Shown: positions 44,323-52,376, counted from the stretch's first letter. The stretch: DNA of 64,000 nucleotides from Chryseobacterium sp. MFBS3-17 (GCF_020687745.1 NZ_JAJEWK010000010.1:1-64000); one strand, 5' to 3'. Notes: generated by a model from the letters alone, not told the origin. Numbers and translations are program-made.

Positions 44323-44877
44323 CTATTCGGGGAGCAGCACCTCATCTATGGCATAGACAATGCCATTGGATGCCGGTACTGTGGCTACAATTTTCGCTTT
44401 ACCGTTGATCACCGGTTTACCATCCTGCAGGGTAATGGTAATGCTTTTACCGTTGACCATCCCCAGGCGCAGGCCATCCGTCATCTGATCTTCCTTAATC
44501 ACGCCCACGTAGGTATGATAGCTCAGAATTTCGTTCAGGTCATCGGCCTTATCCGGTTTTAGGAGTCCATCTACCGTACCGGCAGGCAGTTTGTCAAAGG
44601 CAGCATTGAGCGGTGCAAACACTGTAAAAGGTCCCGCATTGCTCAGGGAAGTAGCCAGGTTGGCAGTTTGCACGGCAGTAACCAGGGTAGAAAGGTCCGG
44701 ATTTTTCACGGCCAGTTGCACGATATTGGGGTTGGAAACCTCGTCTACGATTCCGTCTTGCCCGTGGAGGGTTGCTTCTGCCACGTCACCGGAGGGTGCG
44801 GTGGGTTTGGATTCATTCTGGGAGCAGGAAAGCAAGGCGAAACCCAGCATTCCGAGGATTAAAACTGACTTGTTCAT
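44323..44877 (-). CDS. fasciclin-domain lipoprotein
   Basis: A 184-residue lipoprotein (signal and lipobox ALLSC, Cys 18) with one complete fasciclin/FAS1 domain from about 48: NPDLSTLVTAVQTANL, GPFTVFAPLNAAFDKLP, LSYHTYVG and GIVYAIDEVLLPE. FAS1 domains mediate adhesion or binding to surfaces and macromolecules. A 34-residue linker lies before the domain. It has its own promoter with a palindrome identical in layout to that of the nos operon, so it is likely co-regulated with nitrous oxide reduction. The reason a FAS1 lipoprotein would be in a nos regulon is not known. Confidence 0.88.
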   Translation of the reverse strand: MNKSVLILGMLGFALLSCSQNESKPTAPSGDVAEATLHGQDGIVDEVSNPNIVQLAVKNPDLSTLVTAVQTANLATSLSNAGPFTVFAPLNAAFDKLPAGTVDGLLKPDKADDLNEILSYHTYVGVIKEDQMTDGLRLGMVNGKSITITLQDGKPVINGKAKIVATVPASNGIVYAIDEVLLPE

Positions 44878-44893
44878 CGCTGTAAATTTTCAA

Positions 44894-44940
44894 TAAACTT
44901 ACCGCCTTTACCCCACCCTTCCGTATGACCCCGGTCATAC
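44894..44940 (-). promoter_or_regulatory. promoter and Crp/Fnr-type operator of the fasciclin gene
   Basis: GTATGACCCCGGTCATAC (44923-44940) is a perfect 7-bp inverted repeat with a 4-bp spacer. Its centre lies 37.5 bp upstream of the last base of a -7-like box TAAGTTTA (44894-44901), the same distance as in front of the nos operon. Allowing about 6 bp to the start of RNA, the site is centred near -43, as for class II CRP/FNR activation. Confidence 0.7.
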
Positions 44941-45002
44941 TTAACCCCCTGAGGGAATGAGATTTGTCATGCAAACACTGCAAGATTTAAAGTGTGGGAG
45001 GG

Positions 45003-45550
45003 TTAGGTTTTGGAACTTAAAAGTTCAGCAAGTGTAACGGTGAAAGGTTTTGCAGAGGAGCGGTGGGTTTCGAATTTGGCAAGCTCCCGCAGATTAAATT
45101 TCAGACGGTCAAAATCAGATGCTGCTTCACCTTCAATTTCATAAACGAGATAGAACTCACCTTTTGGTTCCGGATAATCTTTACGGCGGAGATCATTAAC
45201 TGAATAAACCTTAGCCCCTGCGGATTTCAATTTATAGATTCTGGAGGTCTCCAGTTCATTTTTACCATGCAAAACGAGATATTTCGCATCCATATTTTCT
45301 TTGGTAAGTGCAAATGATCCTTTGTCTGTTCCGCTTCTTAAATTGTAAAGATTGTGTTTTATGATCCAGTCCAGATGTTTCTGATCCTTCCACCCTTTAA
45401 TATATTGGCTTCAGAAAGAATCAAAATTGGCGGATATTTTTTATTATCATGTATTAAATCATAGGTAGATGAATGTCTACCTACTTTTAAATCTGGATTT
45501 TCGTCAATATTCCTGACTGCTTTTAACAATTCTTCTCGTGTAAAATTCAT
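45003..45550 (-). pseudogene. frameshifted gene with McrB-type N-terminal domain
   Basis: Two reading frames together make one protein. The first (45550-45359) encodes MNFTREELLKAVRNIDE..., with STYDLIHDNKKYPPILILSEAN, which is the build of the small N-terminal domain of McrB-like restriction proteins (KxxKYDLxxxxKxYPPKxVLSxAN). The second frame takes over near 45405 (read WKDQKHLDWIIKHNLYNLR), continues through 45293, and ends TVTLAELLSSKT at 45003. Rejoining needs a single-base change. The C-terminal part is unknown to me. Low GC and position between nosY and the fasciclin gene suggest an inserted, decayed defence-type gene; a sequencing error is possible. Confidence 0.55.
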
Positions 45551-45666
45551 GGTTTCGCTATTAGTTGGAGAATAATTATTCTAAATGAAAATATATCCTC
45601 TATCCCACAAAAATAACAATAATTTCCAGTTAAAAAACTAAATTGTAATGCTTGACCCCACAAAAA

Positions 45667-45687
45667 AACAGGCGCCGGGCACCTGTT
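45667..45687 (-). terminator. terminator of the nos operon
   Basis: AACAGG / CCTGTT hairpin with GGTGCCCGGCGCC in the middle, followed on the minus strand by T7. It lies about 25 bp past the nosY stop. Confidence 0.75.
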
Positions 45688-45712
45688 CGTAAAATGGGAT
45701 GCCGCGCTGCCG

Positions 45713-46480
45713 CTACAAATCCTTCTTATTGAATTTCAGCAGTGAATACACAAACGGAACGATGGCCCAGATCAGCAATATGGTGAGGGATATGCCCATG
45801 CCGCCGCCGGAGCCAAACACCTGCTGAAAAACCGCCCCGGAGTAGCCCAGCATGGCCGAAATATTGAGCTGCAGCAACACGAAAATACGGGATAACCCAA
45901 TGGGATTAAGCCCCGCCAGCGTCGCCATTACGCCCTCTATGGGATAGTCTGCAAACTGGAACATGAGCACCAGCAAAATGCCGTCGTAAATGATGGCAAA
46001 GAACAACCATATGAAAATGGAAATCCCGATGCCCTTCGCCCGGTCCCGCGTAAGGATGGCCGCCAGCATGGCAAAAGAGGTGAAAATAACCGACAACAAA
46101 ACGCCGCAAATAATGAGCGAAAAGCCCGTTTCTACAGACGCATACAGGAAAATGGGAATGCCGCAGCCCAGCAGAAAAGCCAGTACCAGCGCGGTAGAGA
46201 GTCCCAGAAAAATATTGAACCACACCCGGCTGCGCGCCACCGGCTGACTGAGCAGCAACTCTATGAACTGACCGCTGTTATACACATAAATGGTAGAAAA
46301 AATAATGCTCACCAGCGGCACCACCAGCAAAACCACATTCAGCAGGCTCAGCGTGGCCTTGGTATAATTGCTCTCCAGCCCCAGCACCGACCAGGAAATA
46401 ATGAACAGCAACACGGTGTAGAAAATGACGATTTTGTTCTTTAAAATATCAAAAAGGATAAAACGGGCAATTTTGTTCAT
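45713..46480 (-). CDS. nosY: ABC transporter permease NosY
   Basis: A 255-residue protein with six hydrophobic helices and the start MNKIARFILFDILKNKI, typical of ABC-2 permeases. YNSGQFIELLLSQPVARSRVW marks the NosY group. With NosF (ATPase) and NosD (periplasmic), it supplies copper or sulfur for the CuZ centre of N2O reductase. Its start overlaps the nosF stop by 4 bp. Last gene of the operon. Confidence 0.9.
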   Translation of the reverse strand: MNKIARFILFDILKNKIVIFYTVLLFIISWSVLGLESNYTKATLSLLNVVLLVVPLVSIIFSTIYVYNSGQFIELLLSQPVARSRVWFNIFLGLSTALVLAFLLGCGIPIFLYASVETGFSLIICGVLLSVIFTSFAMLAAILTRDRAKGIGISIFIWLFFAIIYDGILLVLMFQFADYPIEGVMATLAGLNPIGLSRIFVLLQLNISAMLGYSGAVFQQVFGSGGGMGISLTILLIWAIVPFVYSLLKFNKKDL

Positions 46481-47190
46481 TTCTTCATTTCTTTTAAAAT
46501 ACTCACAATAGACTCAGAAATCCTGGCGGAATTGCGCTCAGACATCATATCTTCCACCGACTGCTGTACAATGATTTTTCCTTCGTTCATAAATACAATT
46601 TCACTCACAATATCATCCAGCTCACTCAGCAGATGCGAGGTAATGATGATGAGTTTTCCCTTATTTTTTTCTTTGATGATTTTGTTTTTCAGAATCTCAG
46701 ACGCCAGCGGGTCCAGTCCGGCCGTGGGTTCATCCAGAATAATGATTTTCGGGTTGAACATAAACGCCAGCACCGCACTTACTTTCTGGGTGGTTCCGCC
46801 GGAAAGGGTTCCCATTTTCTTGGGGTACAGGGTTTCCAGCTCAAAATCCCGAAGCAGTTCGGTATCCAGTTCATCCTCCGGCACATTGCGGGTATCCTGA
46901 ATCATTTTAATGGTCTGCTCAATGGTCATATTCTCCGGATAGCGACCTATTTGCGGCATATAGCCTATCTTTTCGCGGTAGCGGAAATGGTCCCGCACAC
47001 TTTCGCCATCTACCATGATGTCGCCGGTTTCTATGACATTCAGCCCCAGAATGGCCTTGATGAGGGTGGTTTTCCCGCAACCGTTGGGACCAATCAGCGC
47101 TACGGATTTCCCATTGGTGAACGTCAGATTCATCCCGTCCAGTGCGGTGAATTTACCAAATTTCTTGGTTAAGTCTTTTACTTCTATCAT
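46477..47190 (-). CDS. nosF: ABC transporter ATP-binding protein NosF
   Basis: A 237-residue ABC ATPase: Walker A IGPNGCGKTTLIKAILG (about 33-49), the Q-loop MPQIGRYPENMTIEQTI, signature LSGGTTQK (about 132-139), and Walker B IIILDEPTAGLDP. Energises NosY/NosD during assembly of the N2O reductase copper site. It overlaps nosY, and it is separated from nosD by about 170 bp of tandem repeat. Confidence 0.92.
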   Translation of the reverse strand: MIEVKDLTKKFGKFTALDGMNLTFTNGKSVALIGPNGCGKTTLIKAILGLNVIETGDIMVDGESVRDHFRYREKIGYMPQIGRYPENMTIEQTIKMIQDTRNVPEDELDTELLRDFELETLYPKKMGTLSGGTTQKVSAVLAFMFNPKIIILDEPTAGLDPLASEILKNKIIKEKNKGKLIIITSHLLSELDDIVSEIVFMNEGKIIVQQSVEDMMSERNSARISESIVSILKEMKK

Positions 47191-47240
47191 ATTTCTGGTC
47201 TTCTAATCCTTCCGGTTGTATTCAAAATAAAACTACAAAT

Positions 47241-47390
47241 CTCCTGTCTCCAATCTCTCTGTCTCCTTTCTCTTGTCTCCAATCTCTCTGTCTCCTTTCT
47301 CTTATCTCCAATCTCTCTGTCTCCTTTCTCTTATCTCCAATCTCTCAGTCTCCCATCTCTTATCTCTCTGTCTCCAATCTCCACTCCACC
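47241..47390. repeat. C/T-rich tandem repeat, 29-bp unit, running into the nosD 3' end
   Basis: Three direct tandem copies of a 29-bp unit at 47254-47282, 47283-47311 and 47312-47340, the first differing from the next two at one base, with degenerate copies on both sides (unit core TCTCTCTGTCTCC, TTTCTCTT). The repeat fills the nosD-nosF gap and continues into nosD: its last dozen codons and its stop (47360-47362) are repeat sequence. No spacers, so not CRISPR. Confidence 0.85.
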
Positions 47391-48604
47391 CTTCTCATGA
47401 GCGGCTGTTCATCCACAAAATTTTCGGGGGTAAGGCTGGGCACTATTTTCTCGGTTTTATCCAGCAAATCCACAAAGAACGTACGGAAGAGCAGCATGAC
47501 GGACGGATTGTTTTCTACCAGTGCTGAATAGAGGCTGAGCGGGTGATACGGCACATCGCCAATTTTATCTTTGTCCAGATCATAACCGCTGTACTTGTCC
47601 CAGTAATTCCGGCGGAAATCATTCATGGTCATGGTTCCGGTGGTGCTCACATCAAATACATTATTGACGAAATTATTATTCACAATCCGGTTTTCCATAC
47701 AGTTGGAATTAATTTTCATAGCCCAGCCGTTGTCTTCCAGATTATTCCGGAAGAAATCTATTTTGGTAGCGCCGTCCATAAAGATGGCGGTGGTATTGTT
47801 CTGAAAACGGTTGTGTTTGATTTTGCTGAAAGAAATATCCTTCAGGAGCAGTCCGTAATTGGCATCGCCCCAGTTATTGATGAAACTGTTGCTCACCATG
47901 CCCACATTATTGCTGTACATCACCGCCACACCGGCATTGTTATTATCAAAGGTATTGCCCACGTACACATCATCATTAGACGACATGAAATGCAGGCCGT
48001 ACCGCAGATTTTTCTTGGCATAGTTGCGGTAAATATAGGAGTTGATCACTTTTTCCAGGTAAATTCCGTCCCGCTGGCCTTCTATATAGTTGTTTTTAAT
48101 CCAGATTTCATCACTCACCCAGGCGTGGATGCCGTCTCCGATCCGCTCCTGAGAGGTGGCCCGGTTAGAAATGATTCTGTTATTCTCAATCAGGCAACGG
48201 TAGCCGCGCTGGATGTAGATTCCGAAATAATTATTCTCAAAAATATTATTGGCAATGGTGGTAAACCTGCTGTTGTACAGGCGTATGGCGCCAATATTTT
48301 TAATCTGATCCTCGCCGGAGTTGATGATTTTAAACCCCTTTACCACGATGCGGTCTGCGCGCAGCGAGAGAATTTCGTATTTCATTTGGCCGTCCAGCAC
48401 AGGTCTGCCCACCCCGATTAGAGACAGCGGATGGTTAATGCTGATATTGCCTTCGCGGTAAACACCGCTGTGCACCATAATACTGTCGCCACTTTTGGAA
48501 GCGGCAACCGCCTGGCTGATGGATTTGTACGGTTCATTTTTCCCGACTTTCAGCACGGCAGACGATGCCAGAAAAGGGAGGAATAAAAACAACAATCTGA
48601 TCAT
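47360..48604 (-). CDS. nosD: nitrous oxide reductase maturation protein NosD
   Basis: A 414-residue periplasmic protein starting MIRLLFLFLPFLASSAVL (signal peptide). The body is a right-handed parallel beta-helix with many NN/Asn-rich turns (NNYFGIYIQRGYRCLIENNRI, RNYAKKNLRYGLHFMSSNDD), the carbohydrate-binding/CASH repeats of NosD. Needed with NosFY to mature the CuZ site. A longer in-frame start exists at 48775 but would run through nosL. The C-terminus (VEWRLETER) is encoded by the adjacent tandem repeat, so its natural end may have been replaced. Starts 8 bp after nosL. Confidence 0.9.
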   Translation of the reverse strand: MIRLLFLFLPFLASSAVLKVGKNEPYKSISQAVAASKSGDSIMVHSGVYREGNISINHPLSLIGVGRPVLDGQMKYEILSLRADRIVVKGFKIINSGEDQIKNIGAIRLYNSRFTTIANNIFENNYFGIYIQRGYRCLIENNRIISNRATSQERIGDGIHAWVSDEIWIKNNYIEGQRDGIYLEKVINSYIYRNYAKKNLRYGLHFMSSNDDVYVGNTFDNNNAGVAVMYSNNVGMVSNSFINNWGDANYGLLLKDISFSKIKHNRFQNNTTAIFMDGATKIDFFRNNLEDNGWAMKINSNCMENRIVNNNFVNNVFDVSTTGTMTMNDFRRNYWDKYSGYDLDKDKIGDVPYHPLSLYSALVENNPSVMLLFRTFFVDLLDKTEKIVPSLTPENFVDEQPLMRRVEWRLETER

Positions 48605-48611
48605 GATAAAT

Positions 48612-49022
48612 TTAGTTGATGATACTGGCGCCGGTGGCCGCTGCGGCAGCTTCGGCAGCACTCCTGTCTTTGAAGGCCTGGGTATTTCCGCCCATAGGAG
48701 ACCGGATTTCGCCGCCTTTAATGAGGGTTGCCTGGTCTTTTTCCATAAACTGACCGGTGGGGAAATCGGCCACATAGGTTTTGCCGGCAGTGGCTTTGTC
48801 CGGGTTGGAACCTTCGTACATGGTCATGCAACTGATGTCATCAAAAATATAAACCCTGCCTTTGGAGGTGATGAGTTGCGTGGCATATTCCGGTGCGGTG
48901 ATGGTCATTTTACAGTTTTCACACTGGTCTTTGCCCACAGTAATTTCCTTCGGACTGCTTTCGGTGCAGGACACCAGAGCCAGTGCAGCGGCGGCAGGAA
49001 TCAGATTTCTGAAAATTTTCAT
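48612..49022 (-). CDS. nosL: copper chaperone lipoprotein NosL
   Basis: A 136-residue lipoprotein (signal, lipobox LVSC, Cys 19) with the CENCKM copper motif at 34-39 and the later SCMTMYEGSNP segment, both typical of NosL. It binds Cu(I) and passes it to NosZ/NosD. Ala-rich C-terminal tail. Lies between the nosB-like gene and nosD with short gaps (26 and 7 bp). Confidence 0.92.
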   Translation of the reverse strand: MKIFRNLIPAAAALALVSCTESSPKEITVGKDQCENCKMTITAPEYATQLITSKGRVYIFDDISCMTMYEGSNPDKATAGKTYVADFPTGQFMEKDQATLIKGGEIRSPMGGNTQAFKDRSAAEAAAAATGASIIN

Positions 49023-49048
49023 AGTAGTATTTTTTTGTGTTAATGAAT

Positions 49049-49639
49049 TTAAACCGCAACGGTACGGCGGCTGCGGTACTCTGTAAAGGCTAAGATAACC
49101 AAAATAACGGCAACGCCAAACATAATTCCGCCACCGATATTCGGCCAGGAATAGGCTTCAAAATTCAGGAGTTGCTTGAAGCCAATCAGTGGCGGTTGGT
49201 AAGTCATGCCCGGCACCTGTATGGCGGCCTGCGGATCCAGATTATGGCCATAATCATACTCCCAGAGCCAGAAATCTACCATAAACGCCACCCCGAAAAT
49301 CATGAACAGCACGGTAAGGACATACAGCCAGGACTTTTTGTTGAGGTACGCGGTGAGCAATGCCAGCAGGGCAAAAAATGCCAGGATATACGGCAGCACG
49401 CGGAACTCCCAGAAATCCTCCTCATGAATGGTTTTCATGCCGATATAGTGATTCAATCCATTGATGATTTCATAGTCACCGGAGATTTTATGAGACCACA
49501 GATACATGGCCAGACCTTCCGGATACTGCGGTGCAACGAGGTAAATGGACCACAGCGGCACAAAAATAGAAACAATGAGGGCAATACCGCAGAAAATGAG
49601 CAGCGATCTGGTTATTTTTTTTAAAGATTTCGTTTTCAT
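49049..49639 (-). CDS. nosB-like membrane protein
   Basis: A 196-residue protein with about four membrane helices (near 14-34, 84-102, 108-126, 168-188) and periplasmic loops rich in Tyr/Trp: LWSIYLVAPQYPEGLAMYLW and ISGDYEIINGLNHYIGM. Start at 49639 (MKTKSLKK) is preferred; the frame is open further up, but that part reads through the nosZ terminator. Clade II nos clusters carry nosB, a membrane protein of unknown role, right after nosZ; position and build match, although I did not recognise the sequence itself. LNHYIGM could bind copper or heme. Confidence 0.65.
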   Translation of the reverse strand: MKTKSLKKITRSLLIFCGIALIVSIFVPLWSIYLVAPQYPEGLAMYLWSHKISGDYEIINGLNHYIGMKTIHEEDFWEFRVLPYILAFFALLALLTAYLNKKSWLYVLTVLFMIFGVAFMVDFWLWEYDYGHNLDPQAAIQVPGMTYQPPLIGFKQLLNFEAYSWPNIGGGIMFGVAVILVILAFTEYRSRRTVAV

Positions 49640-49657
49640 TGTTTTTTGAATTAAAAA

Positions 49658-49679
49658 GGGCAGATGAATCTGCCCTTTT
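49658..49679 (-). terminator. hairpin between nosZ and the nosB-like gene
   Basis: GGGCAGAT / ATCTGCCC with a 2-nt loop, flanked by A5 and T4. It lies 16 bp beyond the nosZ stop. As the genes behind it have no evident own promoter, it probably acts as a partial terminator, giving more nosZ mRNA than accessory-gene mRNA. Confidence 0.75.
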
Positions 49680-49694
49680 ATGAATGGTATTATA

Positions 49695-51695
49695 CTATTT
49701 GGTTTCCCCTTCTTTAACAGGACTTTGAGCATTGTCCTTTTTATTATTCAGGTAATAAATAAGCGGCGTATTGCTGCCTGCCGGCGATACTCTTACGTAT
49801 CCCTGCATTTCCTGGTGCAGTGCACTACAGAAGTCGGTACAGTACATGGGGTACATTCCCGGTTTCAGCGGAACCCACTTCAGTGTGCAGGTTTCACCCG
49901 GCATGATCAGCAGTTCTGCATTCTGTGCTCCTTTGATGGCAAATCCGTGCGGTAAATCCCAGTCCTGCTCCAGATTGGTCACGTGGAAGTAGACCTCATC
50001 TCCTACCCGGATTCCTTCTATATTATCTGGTGCAAAGTGCGAACGGATGGAAGTCATGTACACATGTACCTTGTTGCCTTCGCGTACTACTTTGGCTTCG
50101 GCCTCGCCTTTGGTCACATACGGGTGCTTATTATCTCCGATGTTAAAGAATTTCACCTGATTTTTGGAAATCATCTCGCCCGGCAGTGCCTGTGCGTAAT
50201 GCGGTTCTCCGAAGGTAGGGAAATCCAGCAACAGTTTCATTTTATCACCACTGATGTCATAGAGCTGTGCCGACTGTGCCAGTTCGGGACCGGTAGGCAG
50301 GTATCTGTCTTTGGTAATTTTGTTATATGCTACGAGATACTTACCATAAGGTTTGGCAGAGTCACCACCAGGAATCATCAGGTGACCTACGGAGTAGAAA
50401 GTAGGCTGTCTGTCCAGCACGGTAAGGTCTTTCAGGTTCCATTTCACCACTTCAGAAGACACAAACATGGAGGTATAGGCATTACCCTGACCGTCAAACT
50501 CGGTGTGCAGAGGGCCTAATCCCGGCTTCTGAACTTCGCCGTGCAATGCTGCTTCATATTTCAATACAGTAACACCGTCATATTCCCCACTGAATTCTTT
50601 ATTGGCAATGGCATTCTGAATTTTATCAAAACTGAACACCGGAATCAGTGCCGCCAGTTTCCCGGAACCCACGATGTACTCACCGGTAGGATCTACATCA
50701 CAACCATGCGGAGATTTCGGACAAGGAATCAGGTACATGGCTTCCTTCATATCCTCCACAGACAGTACGATCACTTCTTTTTTCATGGTTGATGTAGCCA
50801 TGTGGGTATGTTCATCATACGTATTATGCGCATAGTCGGTCACTACTTTTCTGCCTTTTCCGGCTTTCACCATTTCTTCGGCTTTTTTCCAGTTAACCGC
50901 CATAATGAAGTCTTTGTCATTCTGTGAAGCGTTCACCTCCAGCAATGTATTGGCTTTCTCTGAGTTGTAGCAGGAGAAGAAGAACCAGTCACCTGATTTT
51001 TTCTTGCCGGCATGTGAAAGGTCAAAGTTAATCCCAGGAGCTTCAATCTGGAAAGAAAGATCCATCGCACCGGTCTGCTGATCGATTCCGATGAATGACA
51101 GCACACCTTTGAAGGTTTCTTTAAAGGAATCAATAGGCACGTCACCATTTACATCATCTGTAGGAACGGCGAAACGGGTACCAGCCACCACATACTCTGT
51201 ATTTTCTGTAAGGAAAGGCGAAGAGTGATTTCCTGCGGAGTTCGGCAGTTCCAGAATCTCCACTGTTTTAAAGGTTTTCAAATCAATTCTGGCTACGCGG
51301 GGCGTGTTGTTGGCATTGGCAAAGAGCCATCTTCCATCTACCTCACCTTTGGTTTGGGAAAGGGAAAGGTGGTGCTGGTCGTCCCAGGGGATAAATCCGT
51401 GAGAAGTTTCCAGCATAGGCTTGGTTTCTTCGCTGTATCCGTATCCGTTTTCGGGATTCTGAGAGAATACAGGAAGTACTTTCAGGAGTCTGCCGCTGGG
51501 TAATCCATAGACATTCACCTGCCCGTTGAAACCACCGCTCACAAAGTTGTAGAACTCGTCGTATTTCCCCGGTGCTACATACACGCGCTCTGCAGCATCA
51601 CCACTCACTGCGGTTTCTGTACCTTTTGGTTTACAGCCCGTAAGGGCAGTTAAGGCCACAATGGTGCTGAGTCCAAATAATTTAAGACTTTTCAT
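49695..51695 (-). CDS. nosZ: nitrous oxide reductase, clade II, Sec-type lipoprotein signal
   Basis: A 666-residue N2O reductase. Residues 1-21 are a Sec signal with a lipobox (LTGC, Cys 21) in place of the twin-arginine signal of clade I NosZ, so it is clade II and probably lipid-anchored. The beta-propeller holds the CuZ His residues (SHGFIPWDDQHHLSLSQ, EHTHMATSTM, SPHGCDVDPTGEYIVGSGK, GPLHTEFDGQGNAYTS). The C-terminal cupredoxin domain has the complete CuA motif CTDFCSALHQEM at 619-630. It reduces N2O to N2 in the last step of denitrification. First catalytic gene after the cytochrome c gene (40 bp apart). Confidence 0.95.
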   Translation of the reverse strand: MKSLKLFGLSTIVALTALTGCKPKGTETAVSGDAAERVYVAPGKYDEFYNFVSGGFNGQVNVYGLPSGRLLKVLPVFSQNPENGYGYSEETKPMLETSHGFIPWDDQHHLSLSQTKGEVDGRWLFANANNTPRVARIDLKTFKTVEILELPNSAGNHSSPFLTENTEYVVAGTRFAVPTDDVNGDVPIDSFKETFKGVLSFIGIDQQTGAMDLSFQIEAPGINFDLSHAGKKKSGDWFFFSCYNSEKANTLLEVNASQNDKDFIMAVNWKKAEEMVKAGKGRKVVTDYAHNTYDEHTHMATSTMKKEVIVLSVEDMKEAMYLIPCPKSPHGCDVDPTGEYIVGSGKLAALIPVFSFDKIQNAIANKEFSGEYDGVTVLKYEAALHGEVQKPGLGPLHTEFDGQGNAYTSMFVSSEVVKWNLKDLTVLDRQPTFYSVGHLMIPGGDSAKPYGKYLVAYNKITKDRYLPTGPELAQSAQLYDISGDKMKLLLDFPTFGEPHYAQALPGEMISKNQVKFFNIGDNKHPYVTKGEAEAKVVREGNKVHVYMTSIRSHFAPDNIEGIRVGDEVYFHVTNLEQDWDLPHGFAIKGAQNAELLIMPGETCTLKWVPLKPGMYPMYCTDFCSALHQEMQGYVRVSPAGSNTPLIYYLNNKKDNAQSPVKEGETK

Positions 51696-51735
51696 TATAT
51701 TGATTTTAATTGGTTTTTAGTCCGTAGCGGCGGTG

Positions 51736-52227
51736 TTATTTAGCACCATCATTCTCTCTCATGAACTCCAGGATGGATCTGGCTTCATTATCTGCCAGTC
51801 CCTGGTTCGGCATTCTTACCAGACAAAGTTCCAGTTGTTTCTGCAGCTCAGGATCCACATCAATCATCGGATCGGGATTAGAAATGAAGTTCATAATCCA
51901 CTCCGGGGTTTGTCTTTCGGTAACACCTTTCCAGCCAGGCCCTACCAGTCTTTCATCTGTAGTTTTGTGGCAGGACATACATTTTACATCGGCTACTTTT
52001 TTACCTTCAGCTGCAAGAGCAGGATCAAAAGTGCTGACGTCCACATTTTCGTGTTTACCAATTCCGCGTTTCGGATCATAGTCTGCAGGACCACTTTCAG
52101 CAGCAGGAGCTTCGGTAGCCGCAGCAGTACCGTCGGCGGTAGGAATGGTGTCTGTTTTTTTGTCTCCGCCACATGAAAATAACACGCTGGTGAGGAGAGC
52201 GCAAGCAAGAATTTTTAAGGTATTCAT
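51736..52227 (-). CDS. cytochrome c lipoprotein, first gene of the nos operon
   Basis: A 163-residue lipoprotein (MNTLKILACALLTSVLFSC, Cys 19), a linker rich in Ala/Thr, and a class I cytochrome c domain: CMSCH heme site at 83-87 and a likely axial Met in LVRMPNQG. The start at 52227 is chosen because of the signal peptide and because the promoter -7 box lies at 52251-52258, downstream of the longer in-frame ATG (52311). Probable electron donor to NosZ, in keeping with the cytochrome c genes of other clade II nos clusters. Confidence 0.88.
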   Translation of the reverse strand: MNTLKILACALLTSVLFSCGGDKKTDTIPTADGTAAATEAPAAESGPADYDPKRGIGKHENVDVSTFDPALAAEGKKVADVKCMSCHKTTDERLVGPGWKGVTERQTPEWIMNFISNPDPMIDVDPELQKQLELCLVRMPNQGLADNEARSILEFMRENDGAK

Positions 52228-52250
52228 ATCAATTTCTTTTTTTGTTAACC

Positions 52251-52297
52251 CAAAAGTATCAAGATTTGCCGGATGACGAGTATGACTACAGTCATAC
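52251..52297 (-). promoter_or_regulatory. promoter and Crp/Fnr-type operator of the nos operon
   Basis: GTATGACTACAGTCATAC (52280-52297) is a perfect 7-bp inverted repeat with a 4-bp spacer. The -7 box TACTTTTG is at 52251-52258 (minus strand) and no -33 TTG is seen, which fits an activator-dependent promoter. Palindrome centre to the end of the -7 box is 37.5 bp, placing the activator near -43. A second, looser pair TATGAC/GTCATA with a 7-bp gap lies at 52304-52322. Confidence 0.75.
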
Positions 52298-52351
52298 GCT
52301 TTATATGACATTTATCGTCATATTTGTGAGCATAAAGTCCCGGTAATTCGG

Positions 52352-52359
52352 TATTTTTG
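52352..52359 (+). promoter_or_regulatory. -7 promoter box of the small cytochrome c gene
   Basis: TATTTTTG, full match to TAnnTTTG, 17 bp before the ATG at 52377. The palindrome of the divergent nos operon is centred about 77 bp upstream of the start of RNA on this side, so joint control is possible but not shown. Confidence 0.55.
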
Positions 52360-52376
52360 ATCAAAATAAATTTAAT

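Noticed and set aside
47241-47390. CRISPR array
   Set aside because: The 29-bp units follow one another with no spacers and degenerate into simple C/T sequence; no cas gene nearby.
47543-48421. Long plus-strand open frame (292 codons)
   Set aside because: Antisense to nosD; the Asn-rich beta-helix repeats of nosD give an Ile/Val/His-rich shadow.
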